A DNA stretch of 64,000 bases from Planctomycetaceae bacterium (GTDB taxonomy: Bacteria; Planctomycetota; Phycisphaerae; UBA1845; UTPLA1), in assembly GCA_006969385.1 (NCBI GenBank), contig CP030884.1, positions 2,852,001-2,916,000 of the forward strand. Direction: 5' to 3'. Shown one piece after another: positions 9,136 to 17,614 of the stretch. Under the pieces are notes generated by a model. The model was not told the origin of the DNA, ran no database searches, and worked only from the letters and a program-made list of their open reading frames with translations. The number at the start of each line of letters is the position of its first letter. Positions within the stretch are counted from its first letter, which is position 1. The position numbers were made by a program, and so were the translations under genes.

Positions 9136-10389
9136 ATGTTCAAATCGCACATCACCACGCTTACCATCGTCGTCGTCGCCGGTGCATCACTATCCGCCAA
9201 CGCTGCTGACGTTCAGTGGGGCGGCCCCCAGCAGGATTTTAAGTTTAAGGCCAAGGGCTTGGCCGACCGCTGGCCCGAATCCGGCCCGAAGACGCTTTGG
9301 GAGCGCGATATCGGCGAGGGGTATTCCGGCATTCTGGCCGATGGCGACCGGCTCTACACGATGTATCGTTTCGACGGCAAGGAAGTTGTCATTTGTCTAA
9401 ATGCGCAGAACGGCAAGACCAATTGGGAGTACCAGTACGACGCGCCGATCTCCGAAGACCACGCCCACGCCTTTAACGCCGGCCCGCGCGGCACGCCCAC
9501 CATCTATCGCGATCATCTCTATACCGTGGGTTGTTCCGGCATTCTCACGTGCCTCGACCCGGCCGATGGCAAAAAGAAATGGCAACACGACCTGTGGAAG
9601 GAGATGGATGGCTCGTTCCTCAACCACGGTTATTCGTCCAGCCCGTTCGGTTACCAAGACACGATCATCGTACCCGTCGGCGGTGAGGGCCATAGCCTCG
9701 TCGCATTCGATCGTAAGACCGGCGACGTGAAGTGGAAAAAGCACGACTATCGCAATAGCTACTCAACGCCCAAACTCATCAACGTCGACGGTCAGGACCA
9801 GTTGCTGTGCTACATGGCGCAAGAGTTGGTTGCGGTGAACCCCAAAGACGGCGCGTTTCTTTGGAAATACGAGATCGGTAACCAGTGGAACCAAAACATC
9901 ACGCTGCCCGTGTGGGGCAACGACAACATCCTGTTCATCTCGACCAACGGCGCGGGCAGTCGCGGGTTGAAGCTGACGCACAAGGACGGAAAGACCACGG
10001 TCGAAGAACTCTGGTCGAGTCGCAAGCCGGGCGTGCATCATAGCAATGCGGTGCGCGTCGGCAACACGGTGTACACCTCGACCGGCGGGCGCGGGCCGGG
10101 CGTGTTTTGGGCCGTCGATGTGAAGACGGGCGACGTGAAATGGCAGGAGCGCGGCTTCGATAAGGCCACGTTTATCTATGCAGACGGTCGCTTCATCATC
10201 CTTGATGAAAACGGCAATCTCGGTTTGGCCACGGCCACGCCCGAGTTCTTTCAGGTGCACAGCAAAGTGCAAGTACTAACGCCCGAAGGCCGCAGCAAAT
10301 CGTGGACGCTGCCCGCCATTAACGGCACGACGCTCTACGTGCGCGACAGCGAAGAGATCAAGGCGCTCGATTTGTCGGCAGCGGGGTAA
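9136..10389 (+). CDS. Exported PQQ-like beta-propeller protein
   Basis: 417 residues with a signal peptide (MFKSHITTLTIVVVAGASLSANAAD). The mature part has repeated blades of the PQQ/BamB type: CLNAQNGKTNWEYQY, CLDPADGKKKWQHDL, AFDRKTGDVKWKKH, AVNPKDGAFLWKYEIG, AVDVKTGDVKWQERG, where a strand ends in G.W. Such proteins bind or scaffold other envelope proteins, or are sugar-binding; some are dehydrogenases, but the dehydrogenase-specific motifs are not evident. Planctomycetes carry many paralogues of this fold. It probably acts in the periplasm. No specific partner can be named from the neighbours. Confidence 0.85.
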   Translation: MFKSHITTLTIVVVAGASLSANAADVQWGGPQQDFKFKAKGLADRWPESGPKTLWERDIGEGYSGILADGDRLYTMYRFDGKEVVICLNAQNGKTNWEYQYDAPISEDHAHAFNAGPRGTPTIYRDHLYTVGCSGILTCLDPADGKKKWQHDLWKEMDGSFLNHGYSSSPFGYQDTIIVPVGGEGHSLVAFDRKTGDVKWKKHDYRNSYSTPKLINVDGQDQLLCYMAQELVAVNPKDGAFLWKYEIGNQWNQNITLPVWGNDNILFISTNGAGSRGLKLTHKDGKTTVEELWSSRKPGVHHSNAVRVGNTVYTSTGGRGPGVFWAVDVKTGDVKWQERGFDKATFIYADGRFIILDENGNLGLATATPEFFQVHSKVQVLTPEGRSKSWTLPAINGTTLYVRDSEEIKALDLSAAG

Positions 10390-10562
10390 GCTAAATAAAC
10401 GCCGAAAAGTCAAAACGTCGAAACGTCAAAATCGGATGCCGACGAATATGCTGCTGTTGTTTGGCGCTGGTTTGCGTTCGTTCGGCATGTCGTCTCGTGG
10501 TTGATTGCGATATGCACTGATGCATCTATGCCCCGGCGAGGCCCGACTTCTCGTTGCGGCGT

Positions 10563-11036
10563 TCAATCGCTACCGTCGATAGAAGTTTGTAAGTCGCTTA
10601 TCGACGTTTCAAGGCACTCGAGAATCGCGCCACGCCCGATGCGGAGTTCTACACCAAAGGGATCAAAGTCCTTAAGATCCTTCATCAGGGTGACGGCAAC
10701 TGATGGGAATAAGCAACCACGGTTAGTCCAGCCGCGTATGACAGTGACGCAATCACCGTCGCGCGTACAGCGCAACCATGCGCTACACTCGTCGGACAAG
10801 TCGTAGGGAAGATAAACCGACTGACCATGGTCCAAATCACTGAGGTGTTGATGCGCGGTTTGCAATAACTTTCGCAGTGCGTTTTGGGCCTTTTTCTCGC
10901 CCGTTTCAAGGTTTGGAAACCAAGCCGGATCGATCGCAAAGAAATAGCTGTCGGCATGGCATCGTTCGCCATCAAACGTCAGCATGATGTCGTCGTGCAG
11001 TGAGCCGTTCGATTTGAATTGAATCGATACACGCAT
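10563..11036 (-). CDS. Small hypothetical protein
   Basis: About 157 residues from the ATG at 11036, chosen because GGAAG lies 5 bases upstream; an in-frame ATG at 11063 lacks a ribosome site. No signal peptide and no membrane segment. The protein mixes acidic and hydrophobic stretches (MRVSIQFKSNGSLHDDIMLTFDGE; ECSAWLRCTRDGDCVTVIRGWTNRG; DFDPFGVELRIGRGAILECLETSI) and looks like a single alpha/beta globular domain. I do not recognise the family; the size and style are compatible with an immunity-type protein, but nothing adjacent supports that. It lies 42 bp downstream of the threonine dehydrogenase-like gene on the same strand and could be co-transcribed with it. Confidence 0.6.
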   Translation of the reverse strand: MRVSIQFKSNGSLHDDIMLTFDGERCHADSYFFAIDPAWFPNLETGEKKAQNALRKLLQTAHQHLSDLDHGQSVYLPYDLSDECSAWLRCTRDGDCVTVIRGWTNRGCLFPSVAVTLMKDLKDFDPFGVELRIGRGAILECLETSISDLQTSIDGSD

Positions 11037-11078
11037 CTTTACTTCCGTTTGGTAGCCGCGCATCGTTAATGATTCTGG

Positions 11079-12101
11079 TTAACCCTGACGATACTTCTCC
11101 CCAATCGTCGGAGCGAGATACTCTTCGAACGCGCGGCGTACGTCGTAATCGGGCTTCCACCCCCAATCTTTCGTCGCCGCTGAGTCGTCCACATCGGCGG
11201 GCCAGCTATCGACAATATTGTTACGTTGGCGATCGGGCTCAAAGGTAATCTCTGCCTGCGGGAACGCCTTTAACACCATTTCGCGCACTTCGCCCGCGCT
11301 GAGGCTAAACGAACTCACGTTATACACCCGCCGCGAAAGCTGCTTGACATCGGCGTGGGCCAAATCGACCAGCGCCTTGATAGCATCGGGCATCGCCATG
11401 AATGGTATGCGAGCGGATTGTTCGACGAAGCAGGCATACGGCTGGCCCTGCGCCGCGGCGTGTAACATTTCCGGGGCGAAGTCGCTGGTTCCACCGGCGG
11501 GCATGGTTTTGGCGCTGATCAAACCGGGGAAACGCAACCCGCGAAAGTCCACGCCGCTCGGGCTGCGGTCGGCTGCTAACTGGCGAAAATGATCCGAGTA
11601 ATACCGACCGAGCTGTTCGCAATAAAGCTTGTTGCAACCGTACATGGTGGTCGGCACATTCCAATCGCGCTCGCGCACTTTGCCGGCGTCGGCCTTGGTC
11701 GCCACATCGGGCAGGCCATAGACGGCGATCGAACTGGGAAAGAGAAACTTGACCGGCGTGCCGTGCCAGCGCGCTTGTTCGGTCGCCAGCTTTAATAGGT
11801 TGAGCGTGCCGTTGACGTTGACGTCGTGGGCGACGTCGGGCGTGTATTCGGCGCGCGTGCTTAGCATGGCGGCGAGGTGATAGATCACGTGAATCTCGAA
11901 CTCGCTAACGATGCGCTGCATCACGTGGTCGTCGAGAATGTCGCCCTGCATGCTGCGCAGATTGGGCCCGGTCAATGAGTCATCGAGCGGCTTTAAATCG
12001 AGCGCGACGATATCGTGCGTTTCGGAGGTGCTGAAGTACTCGATCAGACCGTGACCGATCTCGCCGTTGGCACCGGTAATCAAGATGACTGGTTTGCGCA
12101 T
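11079..12101 (-). CDS. SDR-family L-threonine 3-dehydrogenase-like enzyme
   Basis: 340 residues from the ATG at 12101, preceded by CAGGAG with a 9-base gap. The N-terminus MRKPVILITGANGEIGHGL is a Rossmann NAD-binding loop; the catalytic pair is in TTMYGCNKLYCEQLGRYY (YxxxK). The segment FRGLRFPGLISAKTMPAGGTSDFAPEM matches the signature of the extended-SDR threonine dehydrogenases (RYPGLIS..PGGGTTDYA), which oxidise threonine to 2-amino-3-ketobutyrate for cleavage by Kbl. No kbl gene is nearby. A generic NAD-dependent epimerase is the alternative; the RFPGLIS..GGTSDFA motif makes the threonine enzyme the better guess. Confidence 0.75.
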   Translation of the reverse strand: MRKPVILITGANGEIGHGLIEYFSTSETHDIVALDLKPLDDSLTGPNLRSMQGDILDDHVMQRIVSEFEIHVIYHLAAMLSTRAEYTPDVAHDVNVNGTLNLLKLATEQARWHGTPVKFLFPSSIAVYGLPDVATKADAGKVRERDWNVPTTMYGCNKLYCEQLGRYYSDHFRQLAADRSPSGVDFRGLRFPGLISAKTMPAGGTSDFAPEMLHAAAQGQPYACFVEQSARIPFMAMPDAIKALVDLAHADVKQLSRRVYNVSSFSLSAGEVREMVLKAFPQAEITFEPDRQRNNIVDSWPADVDDSAATKDWGWKPDYDVRRAFEEYLAPTIGEKYRQG

Positions 12102-12273
12102 GGTCGCGAACTCCTGAGGTTGACGCTCGGATGATACGACGAGGCGGGGCGGTTGATAAGGCCCGCAATGCACGCGTATCGAGGCGCGTTGTTAAATCGA
12201 TTTTTTTTCGGTATAGATGGATGCCACGTTTACTTCGATTGTGCCGTATATTTGAATCGGCTATGCAGTCTGA

Positions 12274-12487
12274 GGTGCCATGCCGACCCAAGCGACACGA
12301 TGTCGTGTGTTGAAGGAACGGTAACTTTTCACGAGAGCACAAAACCGTGAGACCCATGTCAAGGTCGGCATGATTCACACGTGCCAACATGCCGACCTTG
12401 AAATTCGTCGGGCATCTGGATGATACATCGCACGGTAACCAATAGAGCGACGTACAAGCTTTTCCGAGGTTAGGTCGGCATGGCACC
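12274..12487. repeat. Structured inverted repeat, copy 1 (short form)
   Basis: The 15-bp end GGTGCCATGCCGACC (12274-12288) is a perfect inverse complement of GGTCGGCATGGCACC (12473-12487). Inside lie AAGGTCGGCATG (12361-12372) and CATGCCGACCTT (12388-12399), again a perfect pair, 15 bp apart. The same arrangement recurs at 15945 and 46479 with almost the same arm lengths. This copy lacks most of the central 104 bp found in the others. It sits in the 507-bp space between the divergent genes at 12101 and 12609; no protein-coding signal was seen. Confidence 0.85.
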
Positions 12488-12608
12488 CATGGTTGGCTAG
12501 AATTGGGCGACCAGTGGAGCAGTATGCTTACCGGATGTCACGATGAGCGTGTGCTGTATCTTTTTCAGCATCGAAACCCCTAAAAAATAAATCTTCGAGG
12601 TCTGAAAC

Positions 12609-13136
12609 ATGGTCGCTGAACTCACCGACATCGTCGCCGTCTTACGCAATACGCCCGCAACACTTACCGCGCTGCTGCATGACTTGTCACCCGCGTGGAC
12701 GCATGCAAATTATGGACCCGATACGTTTAGTCCGTTCGACGTCGTCGGTCATTTGATCCACGGCGAGAAGACCGGCTGGATTCCGCGCTTGAAGATCATT
12801 TTGGAGCATGGCGAATCGAGACCGTTCGAGCCGTTCGATCGTTTTGCGATGTATGAGTTGAGTAAGGGCCGCACGCTCGCGGATTTGTTGGATGAGTTTG
12901 AACGCTGTCGGGCTGAAAACCTCGCGGTGTTGCAAGAACTGAATCTGACCGATCTCGATTTGGCGATGACGGGGATGCACCCGGCGTTGGGCGTGGTGAC
13001 GGCGCGACAGCTGTTGTCGGCGTGGGTGGCACACGATCTGAATCATATTCACCAAGTTGCCAAGGCGATGGCGTATCAGTATCGCGATGAGGCGCAGCCT
13101 TTTTCAGGATATATGGGTGTGATGCGCGATTTTTAG
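12609..13136 (+). CDS. DinB/YfiT-like four-helix protein
   Basis: 175 residues. GAGG lies 8 bases ahead of the ATG. The protein looks all-alpha and carries spaced histidines in VVGHLIHGEKTGW and in WVAHDLNHIHQVAK, which match the metal-binding triad of the DinB_2 superfamily of bacillithiol/mycothiol-dependent or uncharacterised thiol transferases. No membrane segment, so probably cytosolic. The specific substrate is unknown. Neighbours (repeat element upstream, unrelated membrane protein downstream) give no functional hint. Confidence 0.8.
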   Translation: MVAELTDIVAVLRNTPATLTALLHDLSPAWTHANYGPDTFSPFDVVGHLIHGEKTGWIPRLKIILEHGESRPFEPFDRFAMYELSKGRTLADLLDEFERCRAENLAVLQELNLTDLDLAMTGMHPALGVVTARQLLSAWVAHDLNHIHQVAKAMAYQYRDEAQPFSGYMGVMRDF

Positions 13137-13326
13137 CTAGGCCTGCGATGTATTGGTCTTGGGCATCCGATAGCTGTTTAATGAGAAGCATGGAAGTATC
13201 GACGGAAGGGCTTACTCTGTGATGCTGTGGTGGGGCAGGCCAATTTGTAGATGAGGGAGCGGTTATCGACGCAGCGATCCGGACGGTCCTGTCTGGTTTG
13301 GGGTGAAGTCGACGCTGCGCCCGTCA

Positions 13327-13354
13327 GCACTGGCAGCAAGCTGGCCAGTGGCAC
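13327..13354. repeat. Short dispersed palindromic repeat (copy 1 of 2)
   Basis: CACTGGCAGC-AA-GCTGGCCAGTG forms a near-perfect hairpin with one bulged base. A copy differing in one base lies at 37275-37302, with weaker similarity in the following 35 bp. It is in the 324-bp gap 13137-13460, in which I see nothing else. Confidence 0.7.
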
Positions 13355-13460
13355 CCGGCGAGTTGATCCTTGGCACGCGGCGGTGCGGCTTGGGTTTGTG
13401 ACGGTCGATCTGCTACGATGCGCGTTCGCATGACGAGAACAAGCGGGGTCGGAGCGCATC

Positions 13461-14360
13461 GTGTCGGAGCAACCATCATTTAATACCATTCGATATCGAA
13501 AGTACTCGACGGAGCACTCAGATCTTCCGCGGCTTAAGGACTGGCAGGTACTTTCCAATTTGGCGTTCGGTCTTTTCTCACTTGTGATCTTAATTGACCT
13601 CGTGGGAATGATGCTTAAGACGTTTCGGATGCTGAACAACCTCGGAACATTTGTTTGGTTCCTTTCGGTTTCAATCGTCGTCGCGTTGATCATCGCGCTT
13701 AATCGTCGCAGAAACCGAAAAAGGCTAGTCACCGCAGCCGATGCCCGAGTCGTTCGTCAGGCATTTGCGCCGCGTGCTCGAATATCGATCATCGGTTCCG
13801 TCGAATCGCTGGAAGATCGCTTGAATCTTGACGGAATCATGTTTGAGCCCGAGATATATAGCGCCTCGCTGATTTTCGGTAGCCTTTCCGATCCTGAGAA
13901 GTCGATGCGCTATCTGATAAACCTCCCCGGCGTCCTGTTCTTTACGCCTATGAGTCAACTGTTTGTGATATTGAACGCGGCAGTACCAGCATCATGGCAC
14001 ATACTGTATGGAGGGGCCATTTTGCTCTGCTTTACCGTGCCGATCCTCGAAGTGATTCGCCGCTTTATTCGTCGAAGTTATATTCGAGTTTCACCGGGGC
14101 GTTTAGAGATCATTGACTACCGATTGCTGCGTTCGGGCGTGACGGAATATGTTCACGTCGATTTGCGCACCGCTCGAATCGCGATCAATTTGATCGACGG
14201 ATGGATCGTTATCTCGCGACCGCGCGATGAAGCCGTTCATATCCCGTTACTCGCGTTTCGCAAAGATCGGGATCGTTTGGTCGATTGTATTCTGGAAGCG
14301 GCGATGGCCGCACAGTTGCCGCCGCCGCTGGCTGTTGAAGAGCTATCGGGCCAAATATAG
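13461..14360 (+). CDS. Membrane protein with C-terminal PH-like domain, unknown function
   Basis: 299 residues starting at GTG, with GGAG 7 bases upstream. Two hydrophobic segments lie near residues 30-50 and 62-80, and two more in the middle (LFFTPMSQLFVILNAAV and WHILYGGAILLCFTVPILEVI). The C-terminal approximately 100 residues (SYIRVSPGRLEIIDYRLL..., ...HIPLLAFRKDRDRLVDCI) look like a bacterial PH-type beta barrel capped by a helix. The protein at 51161-52045 has the same architecture and recognisable similarity in the C-terminal domain, so the two are distant paralogues. Unknown role. Confidence 0.75.
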   Translation: MSEQPSFNTIRYRKYSTEHSDLPRLKDWQVLSNLAFGLFSLVILIDLVGMMLKTFRMLNNLGTFVWFLSVSIVVALIIALNRRRNRKRLVTAADARVVRQAFAPRARISIIGSVESLEDRLNLDGIMFEPEIYSASLIFGSLSDPEKSMRYLINLPGVLFFTPMSQLFVILNAAVPASWHILYGGAILLCFTVPILEVIRRFIRRSYIRVSPGRLEIIDYRLLRSGVTEYVHVDLRTARIAINLIDGWIVISRPRDEAVHIPLLAFRKDRDRLVDCILEAAMAAQLPPPLAVEELSGQI

Positions 14361-14505
14361 TTCAATGCTGATGCATTTAGTTGGATGGTCCGCTTCGGGT
14401 GGCTTTCCTGAGAAATGCGATTGTTTAATAGATGTATTTTGGTGACGTTTGCCAACCAACCACTAAACCGGGATCCACATTGATCTATCGCATTGAAAAT
14501 TTCGC

Positions 14506-15843
14506 CTAGACAACCGCTTCCCGCCGTAGTGGTTGCATCCTACCGTACGTCATGCTGCGCCATAGCCACTCCGCCGGGCCGAACCGATAGCGTTTGAGCC
14601 ACCATTGCGAGAGGGCGATTTGCATGGACCAGATGACGATGATGAGTAATGCTTGTTGGGTGCGGCTGAGGCTACCGACGAGGCCGAGGCCGTAGCCGTT
14701 GAAGAGCCAGGTACAGATGAGCGATTGCAATAGGTAGTTGCTAAAGGCGGTTTGACCGACGGCGGCCAACGCGGCGCGCAGGCGCGGTAGCCAAGCGTTG
14801 CGACAGATGAGCATGATGAGGCCGATCCATCCCAATGCCATGGGCAAGCTGCCCCACAGGTTGAATTGGCTGCCCGTGAACATGCTGTAGCGAATATCCC
14901 AGTCGTGCACGTTGCGATACCACACACCGGCGATGATGAGTGGCAACGCGACGGCCAAGCCGAACAAGAGTTGGCGGGAATAAAACGCAACCGATCTTTG
15001 TGCGCTAAATACGCGCCACTTGAATAGGGCCATGCCGATCAGCATCAGGCCGGTGATGCGCCACATCGAATCGATGGCGAAGAGAAACGTCTGCAGAAAG
15101 AGGGCTTGCATGACGCGCTGCGGCAGTTGGGTGAGCCAACCCGCCTGGCGTGCGGCCATTTGTTGTTGCACAAACTCGGCGGAAGGTTGCCAGTGTTCGT
15201 TGCGCAGCCCGATCAATTCGGCCTCGGGCCAGTAGGGCAAGGACAGTTGAAACAGCAGGTTAATTATGGAAGTGATTCCAATCAGTGTCAGGCCGATGAC
15301 GAGTAGATACGTCGGTCGCAGGCGATGCAGCGGATATGCGATCATGCCGCAAAGGGCGTAGGTCACCAGAATATCGCCATCCCAAATCAAGTATGCGTGC
15401 GCCATTCCGAGCACCAGTAACGTGCCCATGCGCAGGTAGTGGCGACCGGCGGCGGGTAGGTTGCGCACTTCGCGGCGTTGGGCCATCAACACGATGCCCG
15501 CGCCGAAGAGCATGCTGAAGATGCTCATGAATTTGGTGTCGGCAAAGATATGGCTCAGTAGCCAGACGAGATAGTTGCTGCCGGTTAGATCGCCGTAGGC
15601 ATGCGGATTGAAATAGGCGGGCATGATCATGGCGAAAGCCTGAATGTTCATCACGAGAATGCCCAGCAGCGCGAAACCGCGCAAGACGTCGAGCGAGGTG
15701 ATGCGTTCGAGCTGGGTGACGGGGCCGACGGAGGTGATGGCAGGGGCGGTGGGGATATTGGCGATTGCAGGTGAGGAACGTGTGACGTCCACGGGTTGGG
15801 TCGGTGGTGTCGTGGCGGCGGGTTGGTCGGTGTGATCCGTCAT
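14506..15843 (-). CDS. DUF418 (YeiB-type) membrane protein
   Basis: 445 residues. After a Pro/Thr-rich cytosolic N-terminus of about 50 residues comes SLDVLRGFALLGILVMNIQAF, the DUF418 signature, then about 10 membrane segments. The C-terminal part (QTAFSNYLLQSLICTWLFNGYGLG and QWWLKRYRFGPAEWLWRSMTYG) is the other conserved DUF418 block. The fold belongs with the acyltransferase-3 membrane proteins; the function is not established. No Shine-Dalgarno motif is obvious ahead of the ATG at 15843, so the start is uncertain and may lie nearer the domain. Confidence 0.85.
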   Translation of the reverse strand: MTDHTDQPAATTPPTQPVDVTRSSPAIANIPTAPAITSVGPVTQLERITSLDVLRGFALLGILVMNIQAFAMIMPAYFNPHAYGDLTGSNYLVWLLSHIFADTKFMSIFSMLFGAGIVLMAQRREVRNLPAAGRHYLRMGTLLVLGMAHAYLIWDGDILVTYALCGMIAYPLHRLRPTYLLVIGLTLIGITSIINLLFQLSLPYWPEAELIGLRNEHWQPSAEFVQQQMAARQAGWLTQLPQRVMQALFLQTFLFAIDSMWRITGLMLIGMALFKWRVFSAQRSVAFYSRQLLFGLAVALPLIIAGVWYRNVHDWDIRYSMFTGSQFNLWGSLPMALGWIGLIMLICRNAWLPRLRAALAAVGQTAFSNYLLQSLICTWLFNGYGLGLVGSLSRTQQALLIIVIWSMQIALSQWWLKRYRFGPAEWLWRSMTYGRMQPLRREAVV

Positions 15844-15944
15844 GGTGCTGTAGATGGTGCGTATATGTTAAAGGGATATCGTACCGCTGTGGATAACGTT
15901 GGGGCTGGTGTTTTCGAACGAAGATAGCGAGAACGCAGGTGGCG

Positions 15945-16244
15945 GGCGCCATGCCGACCCAACCGTCGGGAGCCTGTACGTCTACACGTCGTAAGAGACG
16001 CCGGGCTCACACGATCGCGAGTACAACTCGAAGGTCGGCATGCTTCGGTCACGACAATCTCATTCTCAGATATTGCAATGAGCGGATAAGTGCATGTCGG
16101 CCGATACCAACCATTTGCAAGAAATTCGACATCCGCATGTCTCAAACATGCCGACCTTAGTATTTAATTAGCGCTTGAGTGATCCCGCAGAAGGTTACCT
16201 GTCTATTGGTTATTGCATTTTTGGGTTTGGGTCGGCATGGCACC
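15945..16244. repeat. Structured inverted repeat, copy 2 (full 300-bp form)
   Basis: The left end GGCGCCATGCCGACC (15945-15959) pairs with GGTCGGCATGGCACC (16230-16244), one mismatch. The inner pair is AAGGTCGGCATG (16031-16042) and CATGCCGACCTT (16147-16158), 104 bp apart. It is exactly as long as the copy at 46479 and clearly similar to it in the segment around the left inner motif (CACACGATCGCG, CTCGAAGG, ATGCTTC, CTCAGATA). It fills much of the 543-bp gap 15844-16387; no gene is seen there. Confidence 0.85.
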
Positions 16245-16387
16245 CAGCACCCGGCACCCGACCTAAGTTCAATTGTGATCGGCCAGCAGAATTTCTCGGT
16301 CCTAAGTGAAAAGTCTGCAATCAACCTGTTCCACCCGCGTTGTGCTGACCAACTTGCAATTCATATCCTCCGCAGGGAGTCACGCAA

Positions 16388-17614
16388 ATGGTAGCCAAAT
16401 TCGGACGGCAACAATTTCCATACGCTTTGGGCGTCACGATTCTGCTATTGCTCCAATTGGGCGCTGATTTTGAATCGAGCGCCCGCGCGCAGCCGTCTGG
16501 AATGACGATCATGGAACGATCGATCGTGCACGATCAACGCGACCGATTCTATCTGGTGGCGCGACCGGCGAGTTACTGTCCGGGTAATCCCGCGATTGTC
16601 GTGCTACACGGCGGCTCGCTCGGTATGCGGCGCATCTTGGATCAAACCACTGCACCGAACCGTTGGTTGAGTTTGGCCGACGATTATGGACTTCTGATCT
16701 TGGCACCAAATGGTTGGAACGTCAGCGAAGCGAGCGGGGCGACGGACAATCAAAGTTGGAACGATTTGCGACCCGATATCGGCAATCCAATTTCAACCGA
16801 AGATGATGCCGGCTTCATCAATGCCATGCTCGATCGCGAAGATGCACGTTTGGGCTTTGACAATGACGCGGTTTTTGTCACTGGCTCAAGTAATGGTGGC
16901 ATGATGGCCTATCGCATGTTGATCGAACACAGTGAACGCTTTGCCGCCGGGGCCGCGTTCATCGCAAATTTGCCGGAGGCTGATATACCCGATCCGACGG
17001 TGGGTCGTCCGGTGATGATCATGAATGGCGACGCGGATCCGTTGATGCTGTGGGCAGGTGGTACGGTCGGGTTCGCGGGGGCGCCGGTGCGGTCGGCGTT
17101 GGCGAGTTTGGCGTATTGGCGGCGCGTTAATGGGGTGGATAGCGGCGGCGGCAGTGCGACCATTTTACCTGATATCGATCCGACTGACGGCGCGCGGGTT
17201 TTGCGATATTTGTTTGCAACTGAGATATCAGGCAATCCCGATACAGTCCCGCGCGTGGCGTTTTACCAGATGGTAAACGGCGGTCACGCGATACCCGTAT
17301 TGCCAAACGACCCGCAGGAGCCGCTACCGCCGCTGATCGGCACGCGCTGCCGCGATGTGCGCGGTGTGGATTTGGCTTGGTCGTTCTTTCAGCAACATCT
17401 TTCGATTGGTGAATCGGACTGCGATCCGTGCGCACGAGGTGATTTGAATCTCGATGGCAGCGTCGATCTAAGTGATGTTGAACCGTTCGTCGACGTGCTT
17501 CTGGCACCGCAATCGGCAACCGATGATGTGCGCTGCTTGGCGGATTTGGATGACAATGGTACGGTGAACGGACGCGATGTGGCGGTGGTGGTCGCGACGC
17601 TATTGTCGCGCTAA
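16388..17614 (+). CDS. Secreted PHB-depolymerase/LpqC-like esterase with dockerin-type tail
   Basis: 408 residues. AGGGAG precedes the ATG and a signal peptide ends near SSARAQ. The alpha/beta hydrolase part shows the oxyanion loop VVLHGGSLGMRR, the nucleophile elbow GSSNGG (Ser in FVTGSSNGGMMAYR), the acid in IMNGDADPLMLW and the histidine in VNGGHAIP, as in the esterase/polyhydroxybutyrate depolymerase (LpqC) group. The last 65 residues form a dockerin-like pair of EF-hand loops (GDLNLDGSVDLSDVEPFVDVLL and LADLDDNGTVNGRDVAVVVATLL), frequent on Planctomycete exported proteins. The stop overlaps the stop of the convergent ClC gene by 3 bp. Confidence 0.8.
   Translation: MVAKFGRQQFPYALGVTILLLLQLGADFESSARAQPSGMTIMERSIVHDQRDRFYLVARPASYCPGNPAIVVLHGGSLGMRRILDQTTAPNRWLSLADDYGLLILAPNGWNVSEASGATDNQSWNDLRPDIGNPISTEDDAGFINAMLDREDARLGFDNDAVFVTGSSNGGMMAYRMLIEHSERFAAGAAFIANLPEADIPDPTVGRPVMIMNGDADPLMLWAGGTVGFAGAPVRSALASLAYWRRVNGVDSGGGSATILPDIDPTDGARVLRYLFATEISGNPDTVPRVAFYQMVNGGHAIPVLPNDPQEPLPPLIGTRCRDVRGVDLAWSFFQQHLSIGESDCDPCARGDLNLDGSVDLSDVEPFVDVLLAPQSATDDVRCLADLDDNGTVNGRDVAVVVATLLSR

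Noticed and set aside
11980..12486. 168-residue frame on the minus strand through repeat copy 1
   Set aside because: No ribosome site; it overlaps the start of the threonine dehydrogenase-like gene on the same strand in another frame and ends in the repeat.
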